Notes: generated by a model from the letters alone, not told the origin. A stretch of 64,000 nt of DNA from VRUE01 sp963702035 (GCA_963702035.1 OY969700.1:620001-684000); one strand, 5' to 3'. Counted from the stretch's first letter, positions 8,082-15,354 are shown. Translations and numbers: made by a program.

Positions 8082-8124
8082 TGGAGCGGGAAGGACTCGA
8101 GCCTTCGACCGACGGATTATGAGT
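8082..8124 (+). repeat. decayed att copy: 3' end of tRNA-Met
   Basis: 43 bp that match the tRNA-Met 3' half and the repeats at 9026-9068 and 18453-18495 with only two substitutions (TGGAGC for TGGGGC, and CGAGCC for CGAACC). It ends at the same ATTATGAGT boundary, inside the anticodon arm. Together with the intact copies it marks the outer edge of an older integrated element. Confidence 0.8.
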
Positions 8125-8208
8125 CGCGCCGGAAACCCGTCTATAGAGCCGAATCTGGCTCGATAGAGCGAATTAGTCCAAGGAGTTCGGCTGAGTTCGG
8201 TGGAGTCG

Positions 8209-8227
8209 GGGACCAGTTTCGGGACCA
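8209..8227 (+). repeat. paired GGGACCA repeats, possible integrase arm sites
   Basis: GGGACCA occurs at 8209-8215 and 8221-8227 in direct orientation, 12 bp apart, in the otherwise gene-free 8125-8312 stretch just inside the decayed att copy. Paired short direct repeats next to att cores are typical arm-type binding sites of tyrosine integrases. No integrase for this older element remains. Apart from this the 188-bp gap shows no gene. Confidence 0.35.
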
Positions 8228-8312
8228 AGTTCCGCTCCCTCTTTTCAGGGGGGATGCGCCGGGCAGGGCACCTATAGGCAGAGTCGTCACGGCCATGAGC
8301 TACCTTGGCGTA

Positions 8313-8627
8313 ATGACTAGCGAGCATTTGATAGCCGAGGCGGGCCGACGCCTTGCCGAGGCGGCCCCCGATGCCAAAGTCATCCTGTTTGGCTCCCATG
8401 CTCGCGGCAATGCCCGGCCGGGCTCAGATCTCGATCTCCTCGTGGTCGAGCCAGAGCTCGGCAGCCGCGCAGACGAGTTCGTGCGACTCCGGGAAGCCCT
8501 TGGGGCAATGGGCGTTCCGATCGACCTGATCGTGGTCAGCACGGAGCACGTTCAGCGGTGGGGTTCTGTTCAGGGCACCTTGATGCACGAAGCGCTTCGG
8601 GATGGCCGGGTCCTCGCAGGAGCTTGA
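8313..8627 (+). CDS. MNT-type minimal nucleotidyltransferase (putative antitoxin)
   Basis: 104 residues from ATG 8313 (an in-frame ATG at 8295 is possible). The nucleotidyltransferase signature is complete: GSHARGNARPGSDLDLLVVE, with the GSx10DxD arrangement, and a third acidic residue in PIDLIVVS. In HEPN/MNT modules this protein acts as antitoxin, in characterised cases by adenylylating the HEPN toxin. It overlaps the HEPN gene by 26 bp, which supports co-translation. It lies between two att copies and is thus probably mobile cargo. Confidence 0.88.
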   Translation: MTSEHLIAEAGRRLAEAAPDAKVILFGSHARGNARPGSDLDLLVVEPELGSRADEFVRLREALGAMGVPIDLIVVSTEHVQRWGSVQGTLMHEALRDGRVLAGA

Positions 8628-9018
8628 GCCGGACGAGTTCGCGGCCCTCCTGGCCCGCAAGGCCACGGAGGATGCAGTCGCCCTGCGAGAGTTCGCGGCC
8701 AATATCGAGATCGCGGACACCGTTCTCGGCTTTCATGCCCAGCAGGCCATAGAGAAGTGGCTCAAGGCAGTCCTCGCTCGCCACGCGGTCAACTTCGAGT
8801 ACACGCACGACCTTCGTCACCTCATAGCACTGATTGAAGACACGCGTATCGACTTCACCTTCGATACACCGGCCGTGATTCGGCTCACCGAGTACGCCGT
8901 CCCCCTGCGCTACGACGAGCTGTTGGACGCGACCCCACTCGACCGCGATGCTGCCGTGGAACTCGTCAGCGAAGTCGGCGGCTGGGCAAATAACCTGCTC
9001 GACGCGTTCAGCGAGTAA
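8602..9018 (+). CDS. HEPN-domain protein (putative toxin of the MNT/HEPN pair)
   Basis: 138 residues from ATG 8602. The HEPN fold is recognisable from VLGFHAQQAIEKWLKAVLAR, the THDLRHLIALI segment and TEYAVPLRYDEL. The RNase-type R-x4-6-H motif of many HEPN toxins is not obvious; the candidate groups are RHAVNFEYTH and LRYDEL. Whether it is a nuclease is therefore unclear. It follows and overlaps the MNT gene and ends 3 bp before the 47-bp att repeat. Confidence 0.85.
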   Translation: MAGSSQELEPDEFAALLARKATEDAVALREFAANIEIADTVLGFHAQQAIEKWLKAVLARHAVNFEYTHDLRHLIALIEDTRIDFTFDTPAVIRLTEYAVPLRYDELLDATPLDRDAAVELVSEVGGWANNLLDAFSE

Positions 9019-9021
9019 CGC

Positions 9022-9068
9022 TCGATGGGGCGGGAAGGACTCGAACCTTCGACCGACGGATTATGAGT
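9022..9068 (+). repeat. attL: 47-bp direct repeat of tRNA-Met 3' end
   Basis: This 47-bp sequence (TCGATGGGGC ... TTATGAGT) is identical to 18449-18495, which covers the 3' 43 nt of the intact tRNA-Met gene plus 4 flanking bases. It is the left end of the integrated element; the distance between repeats is 9427 bp, the expected size of the excised circle. Confidence 0.92.
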
Positions 9069-9148
9069 AGACGCGGAGCCGGTTCACTCGTCTCGCTAGG
9101 CGTCGTTAGACGCGCTCAGTTCCGCTTGTGGCGCTGCGAATTGCGCGG

Positions 9149-9170
9149 TTCGGGACACGCCCGGTACACG
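9149..9170 (+). repeat. arm-type site, left (paired with 18371-18392)
   Basis: A 22-bp sequence starting TTCGGGACAC and ending GGTACACG recurs at 18371-18392 near the other end of the element, with 18 of 22 positions the same. A shorter TTCGGGACACG also occurs near 15038. Its place between attL and the integrase stop suggests an integrase or excisionase arm-binding site. Confidence 0.45.
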
Positions 9171-9171
9171 C

Positions 9172-10407
9172 TCAGCCCGAGGCCCTCGACCGGCGGAGTG
9201 TTTGTCCGTCGGTCGAGGGCTCCGCAAGCTCGCCCTCGCCGGCGACTTCCGCCGCGACCGCCGAGCTGAGGGCGTCGGCGTCGGAGGTCTTGGGAACGTG
9301 GTGGACGTAGAGCATCGTCGTCTGAATGTCGGCGTGGCCCATGTAGCCCTGCACCTTCGGCAGCTCCCACGTCTTCGCGGCCAGGGTGCCGAAGGTGTGG
9401 CGCAGATCGTGAAAGACGATCGGATCCTCCTTTTCCCGCAGGTGGCCGAGGTCGGCTGCGCGCAGGGCGGAATAGAAGCGCTTGCGCTGCGCGGAGTCGT
9501 CCAGGTAGTCGCCGAGGGGCGAAGGGAAAACGAGGTCGCCAGGCTCCGTGAATAGCTCGCGACGAGAGAGGCCGTCGAGCGCCACGGCCGCCTGGTCGAT
9601 CAGCGGTACAGATCGGACGCGGCCTGACTTCGGCGCCCGCTCCGACTCGGCCCCGTTGGTGTAGTTCGCACGGACGAACACCGTTCGCTTGGCGAAGTCG
9701 ACGTCGCGCCAGCGCAGCGCACGCAGCTCCCCCATCCGCAGGCCGGTGAAAGCGGCCACGACGTAGAGAGGCGCGTCCTGCGCGTCCTCGGCAGCGCGCG
9801 ACACGGCGTAGACCTGCTCGGGCGTGAGGACGTTGAAGTCGCCGGAGCGCTTGACGCTGACGCGCTCGACGTCCTCGGCGGGGTTCGAGTCGATCCACTT
9901 GCGGCGCTTCGCCCGGGCGAGGATGCCGTGCAGCAGGACCATCATCTTCTGCACGGTCCGCCGAGAGAGCCGGGCCTCGGCCAGAAGGCGCGAACGGTAG
10001 TCCTCGATCCGCTCGGTGGTGAGCTGATCGAGCTGGAGGTCCGCTCCGAACTCGTCGAGCAACGAGCCGTTGACGACGTTGCGGTAGTCGCGCAGGGTCG
10101 AGGGTGCCCGCTGGCGGTCATGCTCGACGTAGCGCAGCCACTCGTCGCAGGCATCGCCGAACGTCTTGCGACTCCGGTCGCCGGGATCGGCAAGCAGGCC
10201 GCGCCTGGCGTCGGACAGGATCGCCTCCAGGGCAGCCTGCGCCATCTTCGCCGTGTAGTGCCCCTCGGGTGGTCGACCGCGGCCTTTCCAGACGGGGCCG
10301 AGGCGCTTCTGTACCTGTCGGCCGGACGGGAGCCTGTACTTGACGTAGTACTGCGGCCCACGTCGACGATCGACGACGCGAACATGGCCCGACACCTGGC
10401 CGGCCAT
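9172..10407 (-). CDS. int: tyrosine recombinase (integrase) of the tRNA-Met element
   Basis: 411 residues. An N-terminal arm-binding AP2-like segment (about 8-60: GPQYYVKYRLPSGRQVQKRLG) is followed by a SAM-like core-binding domain (about 80-175) and the catalytic domain. The pentad is intact: Arg in TGLRMGEL (224), HDLRHTFG (His 333, Arg 336), GYMGHADIQ (His 358) and the nucleophile Tyr in TTMLYVH (367). The C-terminus is extended by about 40 residues. The gene ends 103 bp from attL, the usual position. It is probably active, since its att repeats are identical and its frame is intact. Confidence 0.95.
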   Translation of the reverse strand: MAGQVSGHVRVVDRRRGPQYYVKYRLPSGRQVQKRLGPVWKGRGRPPEGHYTAKMAQAALEAILSDARRGLLADPGDRSRKTFGDACDEWLRYVEHDRQRAPSTLRDYRNVVNGSLLDEFGADLQLDQLTTERIEDYRSRLLAEARLSRRTVQKMMVLLHGILARAKRRKWIDSNPAEDVERVSVKRSGDFNVLTPEQVYAVSRAAEDAQDAPLYVVAAFTGLRMGELRALRWRDVDFAKRTVFVRANYTNGAESERAPKSGRVRSVPLIDQAAVALDGLSRRELFTEPGDLVFPSPLGDYLDDSAQRKRFYSALRAADLGHLREKEDPIVFHDLRHTFGTLAAKTWELPKVQGYMGHADIQTTMLYVHHVPKTSDADALSSAVAAEVAGEGELAEPSTDGQTLRRSRASG

Positions 10408-10607
10408 CAGGTGCCCTCCTTCATGTCGCGATCGACAAGCTCGCGCAGGTCGCTGCCCATCGAGTTGGCGAGGTCGGAATCCGGCCGGCCCTCGGCAAGT
10501 GCGTACAGCTCGTCGAGCTGTTCCGCGGCTGCGAGGATCGTCTCGACCTCGTCGTAGTCGAAGCGCCGGGTGCGGAACGGCCGGCGGGGCTCGTCGGGCC
10601 GCGGCAT
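10407..10607 (-). CDS. small acidic protein of the integrated element
   Basis: 66 residues. A basic start (MPRPDEPRRPFRTRRFDYDE) is followed by an acidic helical part (VETILAAAEQLDELYALAEG). The stop overlaps the integrase start by 1 bp and the start overlaps the upstream 55-residue gene (TGATG), so it is translated together with both. It has the position of an integrase-coupled regulator, but no HTH is visible. Function unknown. Confidence 0.55.
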   Translation of the reverse strand: MPRPDEPRRPFRTRRFDYDEVETILAAAEQLDELYALAEGRPDSDLANSMGSDLRELVDRDMKEGT

Positions 10608-10774
10608 CAGCGACCCCCTCCCCAGAGGCGCCGCCAGAAGCCGGCGCGGGCGAGCGAGCGCCCGACGACGATGTTCTTGACGCGCCGGCCGGCGCGTCGC
10701 GGGTTGCCCGAGCCGAGGGCCTCGGCGGTGTTGACGCCGCGGGCGAGGCGGTAGAGAAAGCTCGTTAGGCTCAT
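10607..10774 (-). CDS. very basic 55-residue phage-type protein
   Basis: 55 residues (MSLTSFLYRLARGVNTAEAL, then a GNPRRAGRRVKNIVVGRSLARAGFWRR core). It starts at ATG 10774 with GGGGAGG upstream. The pattern S-L-x-S-F-L-Y-R-L-A-R followed by G-x-P-x-R-x-x-R-R-x-K-N and a GRAGFWRxLWG end is one I associate with small actinobacteriophage proteins of unknown role. The charge suggests nucleic-acid binding. Its start overlaps the stop of a 16-codon leader. Confidence 0.65.
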   Translation of the reverse strand: MSLTSFLYRLARGVNTAEALGSGNPRRAGRRVKNIVVGRSLARAGFWRRLWGGGR

Positions 10775-10821
10775 CGGCCGCTCGCCTCCCCGTGGTGCTG
10801 GCTACTACGCTTCGGGTGCAT
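10771..10821 (-). CDS. possible 16-codon leader peptide
   Basis: ATG 10821 follows a strong Shine-Dalgarno sequence (GGAGGTAAGTCCTG before ATG). The frame encodes MHPKRSSQHHGEASGR and stops at TGA 10771-10773, overlapping the next start as ATGA. The good ribosome site with an exact start-stop overlap suggests a translated leader that couples ribosomes to the 55-residue gene. It could instead be chance. Confidence 0.4.
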   Translation of the reverse strand: MHPKRSSQHHGEASGR

Positions 10822-10894
10822 CAGGACTTACCTCCTGTTGCCGGGCCCCGGGGCGTTTGCGCGCTGCCGGGGCGTTTTGCGTGGTCGGGCCATC

Positions 10895-11146
10895 CTACCC
10901 CTCCCCGCCGGTCAACACGAGGTGCGGCTCGCGCCCCTCGTCGAGCGGCGTCGGCGATCGCCAGGTCAACGCGACGCGAGGGTGCGTTTGGCCGCAGGGG
11001 CACTCGACCTCGACGAGCTGCTTCGGCGGGTCGCCCTCGCCGGCCCAGAGGACCCGGACGATCCGGCCGCGGCCGGCGGCGCACCCGAAGGTGCCGATCT
11101 TGCCGGCGGTGTCCGGTGGCGCGACGCTTCGCCCCGAGCCGCTCAT
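10895..11146 (-). CDS. small protein with CPC-type cysteines, element cargo
   Basis: 83 residues from ATG 11146, whose ATGA overlaps the stop of the 92-residue gene; a longer frame from 11206 is less likely. The core is GKIGTFGCAAGRGRIVRVLWAGE followed by LVEVECPCGQTHPRVAL. The three cysteines and His in CxCGxxH could bind a metal. Unknown family; likely a phage-type small protein. The 73 bp downstream of it hold only GGGGCGTTT direct repeats (near 10852 and 10868). Confidence 0.5.
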   Translation of the reverse strand: MSGSGRSVAPPDTAGKIGTFGCAAGRGRIVRVLWAGEGDPPKQLVEVECPCGQTHPRVALTWRSPTPLDEGREPHLVLTGGEG

Positions 11147-11421
11147 TGTGTGCGCCTCTGTGCGCCTTTCCCTGCCTCGCGCGGGGGAACACCCGACCAG
11201 AACCACTCGGGCGGCTCTACGCCTGCGGAGCGCTTGCGGCTGCCCTCAGCTCGGCAGGCTCCCGAGCAGTAGCGAGCGTCGCGCCGACGGTCGGCGAGCG
11301 AACGGCCGCAGGTACGGCAACGGCGCAGCGCAGCGGTCGCGGTTGTAGGAGTGGCCGGAGGAGCGCCGGCCGGCCGCGACCGCTGCGCTGCGCCGTTGCC
11401 GGTCGCAGCCGGGAGACTCAC
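11143..11421 (-). CDS. zinc-ribbon protein, element cargo
   Basis: 92 residues from GTG 11421, which overlaps the stop of the upstream coiled-coil gene. The middle part is a clear four-cysteine finger: RCRTCGRSLADRRRDARYC followed by SGAC. This type of CxxC-x11-CxxxC ribbon resembles short fingers for freshly exposed nucleic-acid or protein contacts. It ends in a basic tail. Unknown function. About 60 bp around 11332 and 11392 form an inverted repeat (GCGCAGCGGTCGCGG with CCGCGACCGCTGCGC) inside the gene. Confidence 0.55.
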   Translation of the reverse strand: MSLPAATGNGAAQRSRPAGAPPATPTTATAALRRCRTCGRSLADRRRDARYCSGACRAEGSRKRSAGVEPPEWFWSGVPPREAGKGAQRRTQ

Positions 11422-12062
11422 TCGGCGCCCCCCTCGCCGGGCAAGAGGCTCTGCGGTGCCGGCAGCGGGATACCGCGACCGGGATCGCGCTCGATCCCCT
11501 TCAGCGGGTGCGCCGGCAACTCGGAGGGCTCGATCCCGTTGGCCGCGAGGAACGGTCCCCAGCGGCCGACCATCGACTGCCAGCGACGGAGCTCGGCCTG
11601 GACCTCGGCCCAGCGCGCCTCGCAGACCTCGCGGATCTCGTCGCCCTCGGCGATCCACTCGGCGACCAGCTCGCGGTTGTCGCGCAGATACTCGGTCAGC
11701 TCGTGTTCGCGCTCCTCCAGCGCGCGCCCGGCGCCGGCGAGCTTCGCCTCGATCCGCTCGTCGACCCAATCGGCGCCGGAAACCTGAGCGGGATCGGTCG
11801 CCGCGCGACTGAGCCGCAGCGTCGCCGTCGAGCGCAGCTTGCCGACGTCGGCGGCGAGCTGCGCCTCCAACCCCTCGTCGGCCTCGCGTTCCCCCGCGCC
11901 GACTTCCTCGTAGTAGGAGCGAAGCGGCGCCGAGGCGCGCGCCAGCTCGCGACCCGCCCGGCTGCGCTCGCCCTCGATCGAGCGAACCCTGGCCTTCGCC
12001 TCCTCGACCGCGGCCTGTAGCTCGGCGAGGCGAACGCTCGCCGGTTTCTGAGTGGTGTCCAT
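11418..12062 (-). CDS. coiled-coil protein of the integrated element
   Basis: 214 residues. I chose ATG 12062 because AAGGGAG lies 5 nt upstream; an ATG five codons earlier (12077) overlaps the previous stop. Residues 10-50 (ELQAAVEEAKARVRSIEGER) and 95-165 (a long segment rich in Glu, Arg and Ala) predict coiled coils, and the last 50 residues are proline rich. It contains no enzyme motif. In a packaging-type element a coiled coil of this size could be a scaffold-like or capsid-modifying factor, but that is speculation. Confidence 0.6.
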   Translation of the reverse strand: MDTTQKPASVRLAELQAAVEEAKARVRSIEGERSRAGRELARASAPLRSYYEEVGAGEREADEGLEAQLAADVGKLRSTATLRLSRAATDPAQVSGADWVDERIEAKLAGAGRALEEREHELTEYLRDNRELVAEWIAEGDEIREVCEARWAEVQAELRRWQSMVGRWGPFLAANGIEPSELPAHPLKGIERDPGRGIPLPAPQSLLPGEGGAE

Positions 12063-12073
12063 CGTTGCTCCCT

Positions 12074-12307
12074 TCATTCTTCGGGTGGTAGGTCGGGCGG
12101 CACGATCGGGTTCCCGTCCGCGTCTCGCGGCGTCAGATCGACCAGGCGGCCGTCCTGGCGGTGAACCCCGGTCGGCATCCGCTGCTCGGCGGCTTCCTCC
12201 TCGGGAGTGGTCGCCAGCAGCCCGATACCGGCCGGCCGTCCGTCAGGGCGGCGCGGCCAGTTCGGGTAGTTGCCCTCGGGGCCGGGATCGAGGGCGTCCT
12301 CAGCCAT
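12074..12307 (-). CDS. small acidic proline-rich protein, element cargo
   Basis: 77 residues (starts MAEDALDPGPEGNYPNWPRR). The middle segment RMPTGVHRQDGRLVDLTPRD and the tail GNPIVPPDLPPEE look like a short extended protein without secondary-structure motifs. It overlaps the neighbours at both ends (12300-12307 upstream). No family recognised. Confidence 0.5.
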   Translation of the reverse strand: MAEDALDPGPEGNYPNWPRRPDGRPAGIGLLATTPEEEAAEQRMPTGVHRQDGRLVDLTPRDADGNPIVPPDLPPEE

Positions 12308-12518
12308 CGCCGCCCCCCTTCTTCTCCGCCGCCTTGCGCCGGCGCCCCTCGGCCTTCTCGTGGCCGCGCGCCATCCGCTGCGTCGGCGTCGGCTCGGACT
12401 CGGACTCGGCGGGCTTCCGGCTCTCGCGAAGCTCCTCGATCAGCTCCTCGCGCTGCTTTTTCTCGGCGTCGAGCTGCTCGCGCAGCTCGGTCACGAGATC
12501 GTCGTCAAGCTCGGGCAT
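12300..12518 (-). CDS. small coiled-coil protein, element cargo
   Basis: 72 residues. An acidic coiled coil (LVTELREQLDAEKKQREELI) is followed by a Pro/Glu linker and a very basic tail (GRRRKAAEKKGGGDG). The bipolar charge is typical of small phage DNA- or protein-binding factors. The start overlaps the end of the upstream gene by 14 bp. No family recognised. Confidence 0.5.
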   Translation of the reverse strand: MPELDDDLVTELREQLDAEKKQREELIEELRESRKPAESESEPTPTQRMARGHEKAEGRRRKAAEKKGGGDG

Positions 12519-12705
12519 GGTCGCCCCCTCTCATCGTGATCTTGTCCTCGACGCTCTGGCCGGCGCAATCGCAACAGCGCGCGATCACGGCGACGGTCCC
12601 GTCGGGACGCTTGCGCTCGAAGACCTCGACGCGCTCCGGCATCTGCGGGCAGCCAGGTTTGTGCTGCCAGTCGGCCAAGGCCGCCTCGGATTTGGCTCTA
12701 CTCAT
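12505..12705 (-). CDS. small cysteine-containing protein, element cargo
   Basis: 66 residues. Cysteines in WQHKPGCPQMPE and ARCCDCAGQ, with a nearby His, form a potential zinc site. It starts as ATGA on the stop of the terminase large subunit gene and is therefore co-translated with it. It is one of five short genes directly downstream of the terminase genes, where portal and capsid genes would stand in a complete phage. Confidence 0.5.
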   Translation of the reverse strand: MSRAKSEAALADWQHKPGCPQMPERVEVFERKRPDGTVAVIARCCDCAGQSVEDKITMRGGDHARA

Positions 12706-14363
12706 TGCTTCTCCTTTCGTGCGGCCAGGGCCTCGCTCGCGCTCTCGCGCAGCGAGTCCAACCGCGGGTTGATCGGCTTGGGATCCGGCGCGACTTCCGC
12801 GCCCGGTGGGATGGAAATCTCGATGCCGTTCACCGATTGCAGGGCCGGCCGCCGGTACAGGCTCAACCCGCCTCCGGTTTCGACCTCGGGCTCGGTCAGG
12901 CGGACGGGCATCGCCGGCGACAACGACCGGCGCGGCTCGGCGAGTGCCGCCAAGACGGACCGCCAGCGGCCGGTCCGGCGGTCGCGGGTCGGCAGGGTGG
13001 CGAGCATCAGCGCGTCGGCCAGGTCGTCATGGCCGGACCCCGCCTCGATCCGCTCGGTGCCGCTCGGGGTGAGGTTCACCCGCAGCATCAGCAGCTCGCG
13101 GATCAGCTCCTCGGCCGAGCGCGGCAGGATCAGCCGCTCCTGTTCGATCAGCAGCCGCAGTGCGCTGTAACAGGCGGCCTTCAGCTCGGCGGTCGAGTGG
13201 ACCGGGACCCGGCGCGTGTAGAAGCCGGAGCGCTGCGGGACGCGCCCCCGGTGGCCGTCGCGGATCATCCGCTCCAGTTCGGCCTCGTCGACGAGGATCG
13301 CCCGGCCCGGAGCGTCCCCGCCTCCGCGCGATAGCGGCCGGGCTCGCAGCGCCCGGTCGAGCATCTGCGCGCACGGTCCGCCGAGCCCGTTCGTCTCGGG
13401 GGCGATCGCCGCGAAGTCGGCGGGCGAGGCGGCGATCTCGGCGACCACGTTGTGCAGCGGGTAGCCGGCGGCCCAGCGCTTCGCCGTGGCGACACAGAAG
13501 ACGCGGCGCTCGGGGTGAGGCAGGCGGGCGATCGCGACCAGGGCCGAGCGGTCAGTCGTCTGCCCCCAGTCGACGCCGGCGGCGACCCGCGCCGGGCCCC
13601 GCAGCTCCGATAGCGGCAGCGGCAGGTAGTCGGCGGTCGCGCGATCGAGCACCTCCCGCGAGAACAGCGCGTCGGCGCTGCCGGCGAAGCGGCCCTCGTA
13701 CTCGGCGGCGAAGCGCAGCTCCGACATCGACTCGCGCGCCGCGGCGACCGCGCTCGGGGTGATCCACTCGCAGTCTGCGAGCCGCCAGCGGTACGTGCAA
13801 ATGTGCTCGGAGCCGCCCTCGCCGAGGGCGACGTGATCGTAGAAGCCGCCGTAGGCCGTGAGCGCCGAGGAGGCGAGGATGATCCGCGCGTTCGGTCTGG
13901 CCGCGGTGGTCGGGATCGCGGCGCCGAGCAGCAGGTCGTCGGGGACCAGCGCCGCCTCGTCAACGAGCAGGAGGTCGACGGTCCAGCCGCGGACCTGGCG
14001 CTCGGAGGCTGGCACCGATCGGATCTCCGAGCCGTTGGAGAGCGTGACGAGGCCGGCCTGCTCGTCGACGATCGAACCGCGCAGCAGGGGCGAGCTGGCC
14101 GCGACGCGGCGGACCTCGGCGAGCAGGCGGCGCGACGCCTCCTCCCCGGCGGAGACGATCAGCACCCGGTAGTCCGGGGTGCGGAACGCGGACCACAGGG
14201 CGAGCATCGCGAGGCTGCGGCTCTTGCCCCCCTGGCGGGGCGCGACGATTGCCGTGGTGCGGGTCGAGAGGTCGAGAGAGCGAGCTTGCCAGTCCGCGAG
14301 CGGGCAACCGACCTCAGCCGCGAACACGTCGAGGCGGGATCGCAGCTCGCGGACGTCAGGCAT
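12702..14363 (-). CDS. terL: phage terminase large subunit
   Basis: 553 residues. The N-terminal packaging ATPase has Walker A APRQGGKS (41-48), Walker B LLLVDEA (131-137) and a downstream LASSAL coupling motif. The C-terminal RNase H-like nuclease starts with AGVDWGQ (about 262-268) and ends with GHDDLADAL (444-452), giving the acidic triad. All motifs expected for DNA cutting and translocation are present. It overlaps the small subunit gene by 8 bp. No portal gene follows, which is unusual because terL and portal are normally adjacent. Confidence 0.93.
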   Translation of the reverse strand: MPDVRELRSRLDVFAAEVGCPLADWQARSLDLSTRTTAIVAPRQGGKSRSLAMLALWSAFRTPDYRVLIVSAGEEASRRLLAEVRRVAASSPLLRGSIVDEQAGLVTLSNGSEIRSVPASERQVRGWTVDLLLVDEAALVPDDLLLGAAIPTTAARPNARIILASSALTAYGGFYDHVALGEGGSEHICTYRWRLADCEWITPSAVAAARESMSELRFAAEYEGRFAGSADALFSREVLDRATADYLPLPLSELRGPARVAAGVDWGQTTDRSALVAIARLPHPERRVFCVATAKRWAAGYPLHNVVAEIAASPADFAAIAPETNGLGGPCAQMLDRALRARPLSRGGGDAPGRAILVDEAELERMIRDGHRGRVPQRSGFYTRRVPVHSTAELKAACYSALRLLIEQERLILPRSAEELIRELLMLRVNLTPSGTERIEAGSGHDDLADALMLATLPTRDRRTGRWRSVLAALAEPRRSLSPAMPVRLTEPEVETGGGLSLYRRPALQSVNGIEISIPPGAEVAPDPKPINPRLDSLRESASEALAARKEKQ

Positions 14364-14985
14364 CGGTGGCCTCCCCCCGGGAGCAGTCGAGGCAGCGGAC
14401 CTCGCCGTTGACGTCGGTCCAGCCCGGCGGCAGCGGGATCGACTGGCCGGCGACCTCGCGGTAGCCGTTCTCTGCCCCGCAGTCGTCGCAGCGCCACGCC
14501 TCCGGTGGCTGCTCGCGGCGCGCGTCGGCCGCCATCGCGGAGGCGAGGTCGAAGCCGTGCGCGAGGTCGAGCCCGAGCTTCGCCCGGGAGCGCGGCGTCA
14601 TGCCGAGCGCGTCGAGGTAGTCGGCGGCCTCCTTCCGCAGCCGGCCCGCCAGGTCGGCCGCAGGGCGGACGCTGCCATCGTCGGCGAGGTAGCCGTGCGC
14701 CGTCAGGTAGCGCTCGACGTCCTCGACGCGGCAGAGCGCGGTCGCAAGTAGGTGGACGATCGCCGTGTCGGGCGCTGGCAGCTCGCCGTCAGCGTCGCGC
14801 AGCGGCGCGTCCTCGGCCAGGGCAGCAAGCAGCTCGCCGACCCGGGACTCGACCCGCTCGCGGGCGACCTCGGCGTAGCCTCCGTGGCTCAGGCGCCGCT
14901 GATTGCCGGCGGGCGCGGGCGCGGCTCCCGGTTGCAGGTTGGCGAGCTGCCGCTGACGGGCCTCGGGATCGCGGCTCAGCGGCAT
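14356..14985 (-). CDS. terS: terminase small subunit-like protein with C-terminal zinc ribbon
   Basis: 209 residues. The helical N-terminal part (about 35-145) includes the LGMTPRSRAKLGLDLA segment (127-142) found at the end of many phage small terminase subunits. A zinc ribbon follows (Cys 166, 169, 198 and 201: CDDCG and CLDC). The finger is not a usual part of small subunits. Immediately upstream of and overlapping terL, in the normal terS-terL order. It would recognise the packaging site of the element's DNA. Confidence 0.75.
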   Translation of the reverse strand: MPLSRDPEARQRQLANLQPGAAPAPAGNQRRLSHGGYAEVARERVESRVGELLAALAEDAPLRDADGELPAPDTAIVHLLATALCRVEDVERYLTAHGYLADDGSVRPAADLAGRLRKEAADYLDALGMTPRSRAKLGLDLAHGFDLASAMAADARREQPPEAWRCDDCGAENGYREVAGQSIPLPPGWTDVNGEVRCLDCSRGEATDA

Positions 14986-15093
14986 CGGTTCCCCTCCCCT
15001 CGACCGGGTTTCGAGGCACGTCTCGGGACGCGGTTCGGGACACGCTCCAGGCGTCCCGCTTTGCGATGCGGTTTGCGAGCGGTACGCAACGGA

Positions 15094-15354
15094 TTACTCA
15101 TCCGATCCGCCCTCCAGCTCGAACGCCTCGACCGCGCTCAGGCGGAAGCGGTAGTAGCGCCCGATCCGCACCGCTGGCAGGCGACCCTCGCGAGCGTGGC
15201 GGTAGACCTGCGCCTTCGGGACCTGCCAGCGAGCGGCCACGTCCTCGGCGGTGAGCAGGCGACCAGCGAAGGCGACGGGCGCCGAAGCCGCGTTGCCGTT
15301 CGACTAAACCTCGGCCCTGAATGGCTCGGGCGGACGGGCCGGTTTCGCAGCCAT
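15094..15354 (-). pseudogene. excisionase-like HTH_17 protein interrupted by an in-frame amber codon
   Basis: ATG 15354 is preceded by GAGGGGG at 7-nt spacing. It reads MAAKPARPPEPFRAEV, then TAG at 15304-15306, then continues in the same frame for 69 codons to TAA 15094. The continuation is a clear MerR-like HTH_17 domain: LLTAEDVAARWQVPKAQVYR followed by HAREGRLPAVRIGRYYRF. No ATG, GTG or TTG lies between the amber and the domain; only a CTG at LLTAED could start it. It is either a nonsense mutant (C to T in CAG), an amber readthrough gene or a CTG-start gene. The domain type is that of recombination directionality factors. Confidence 0.7.
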
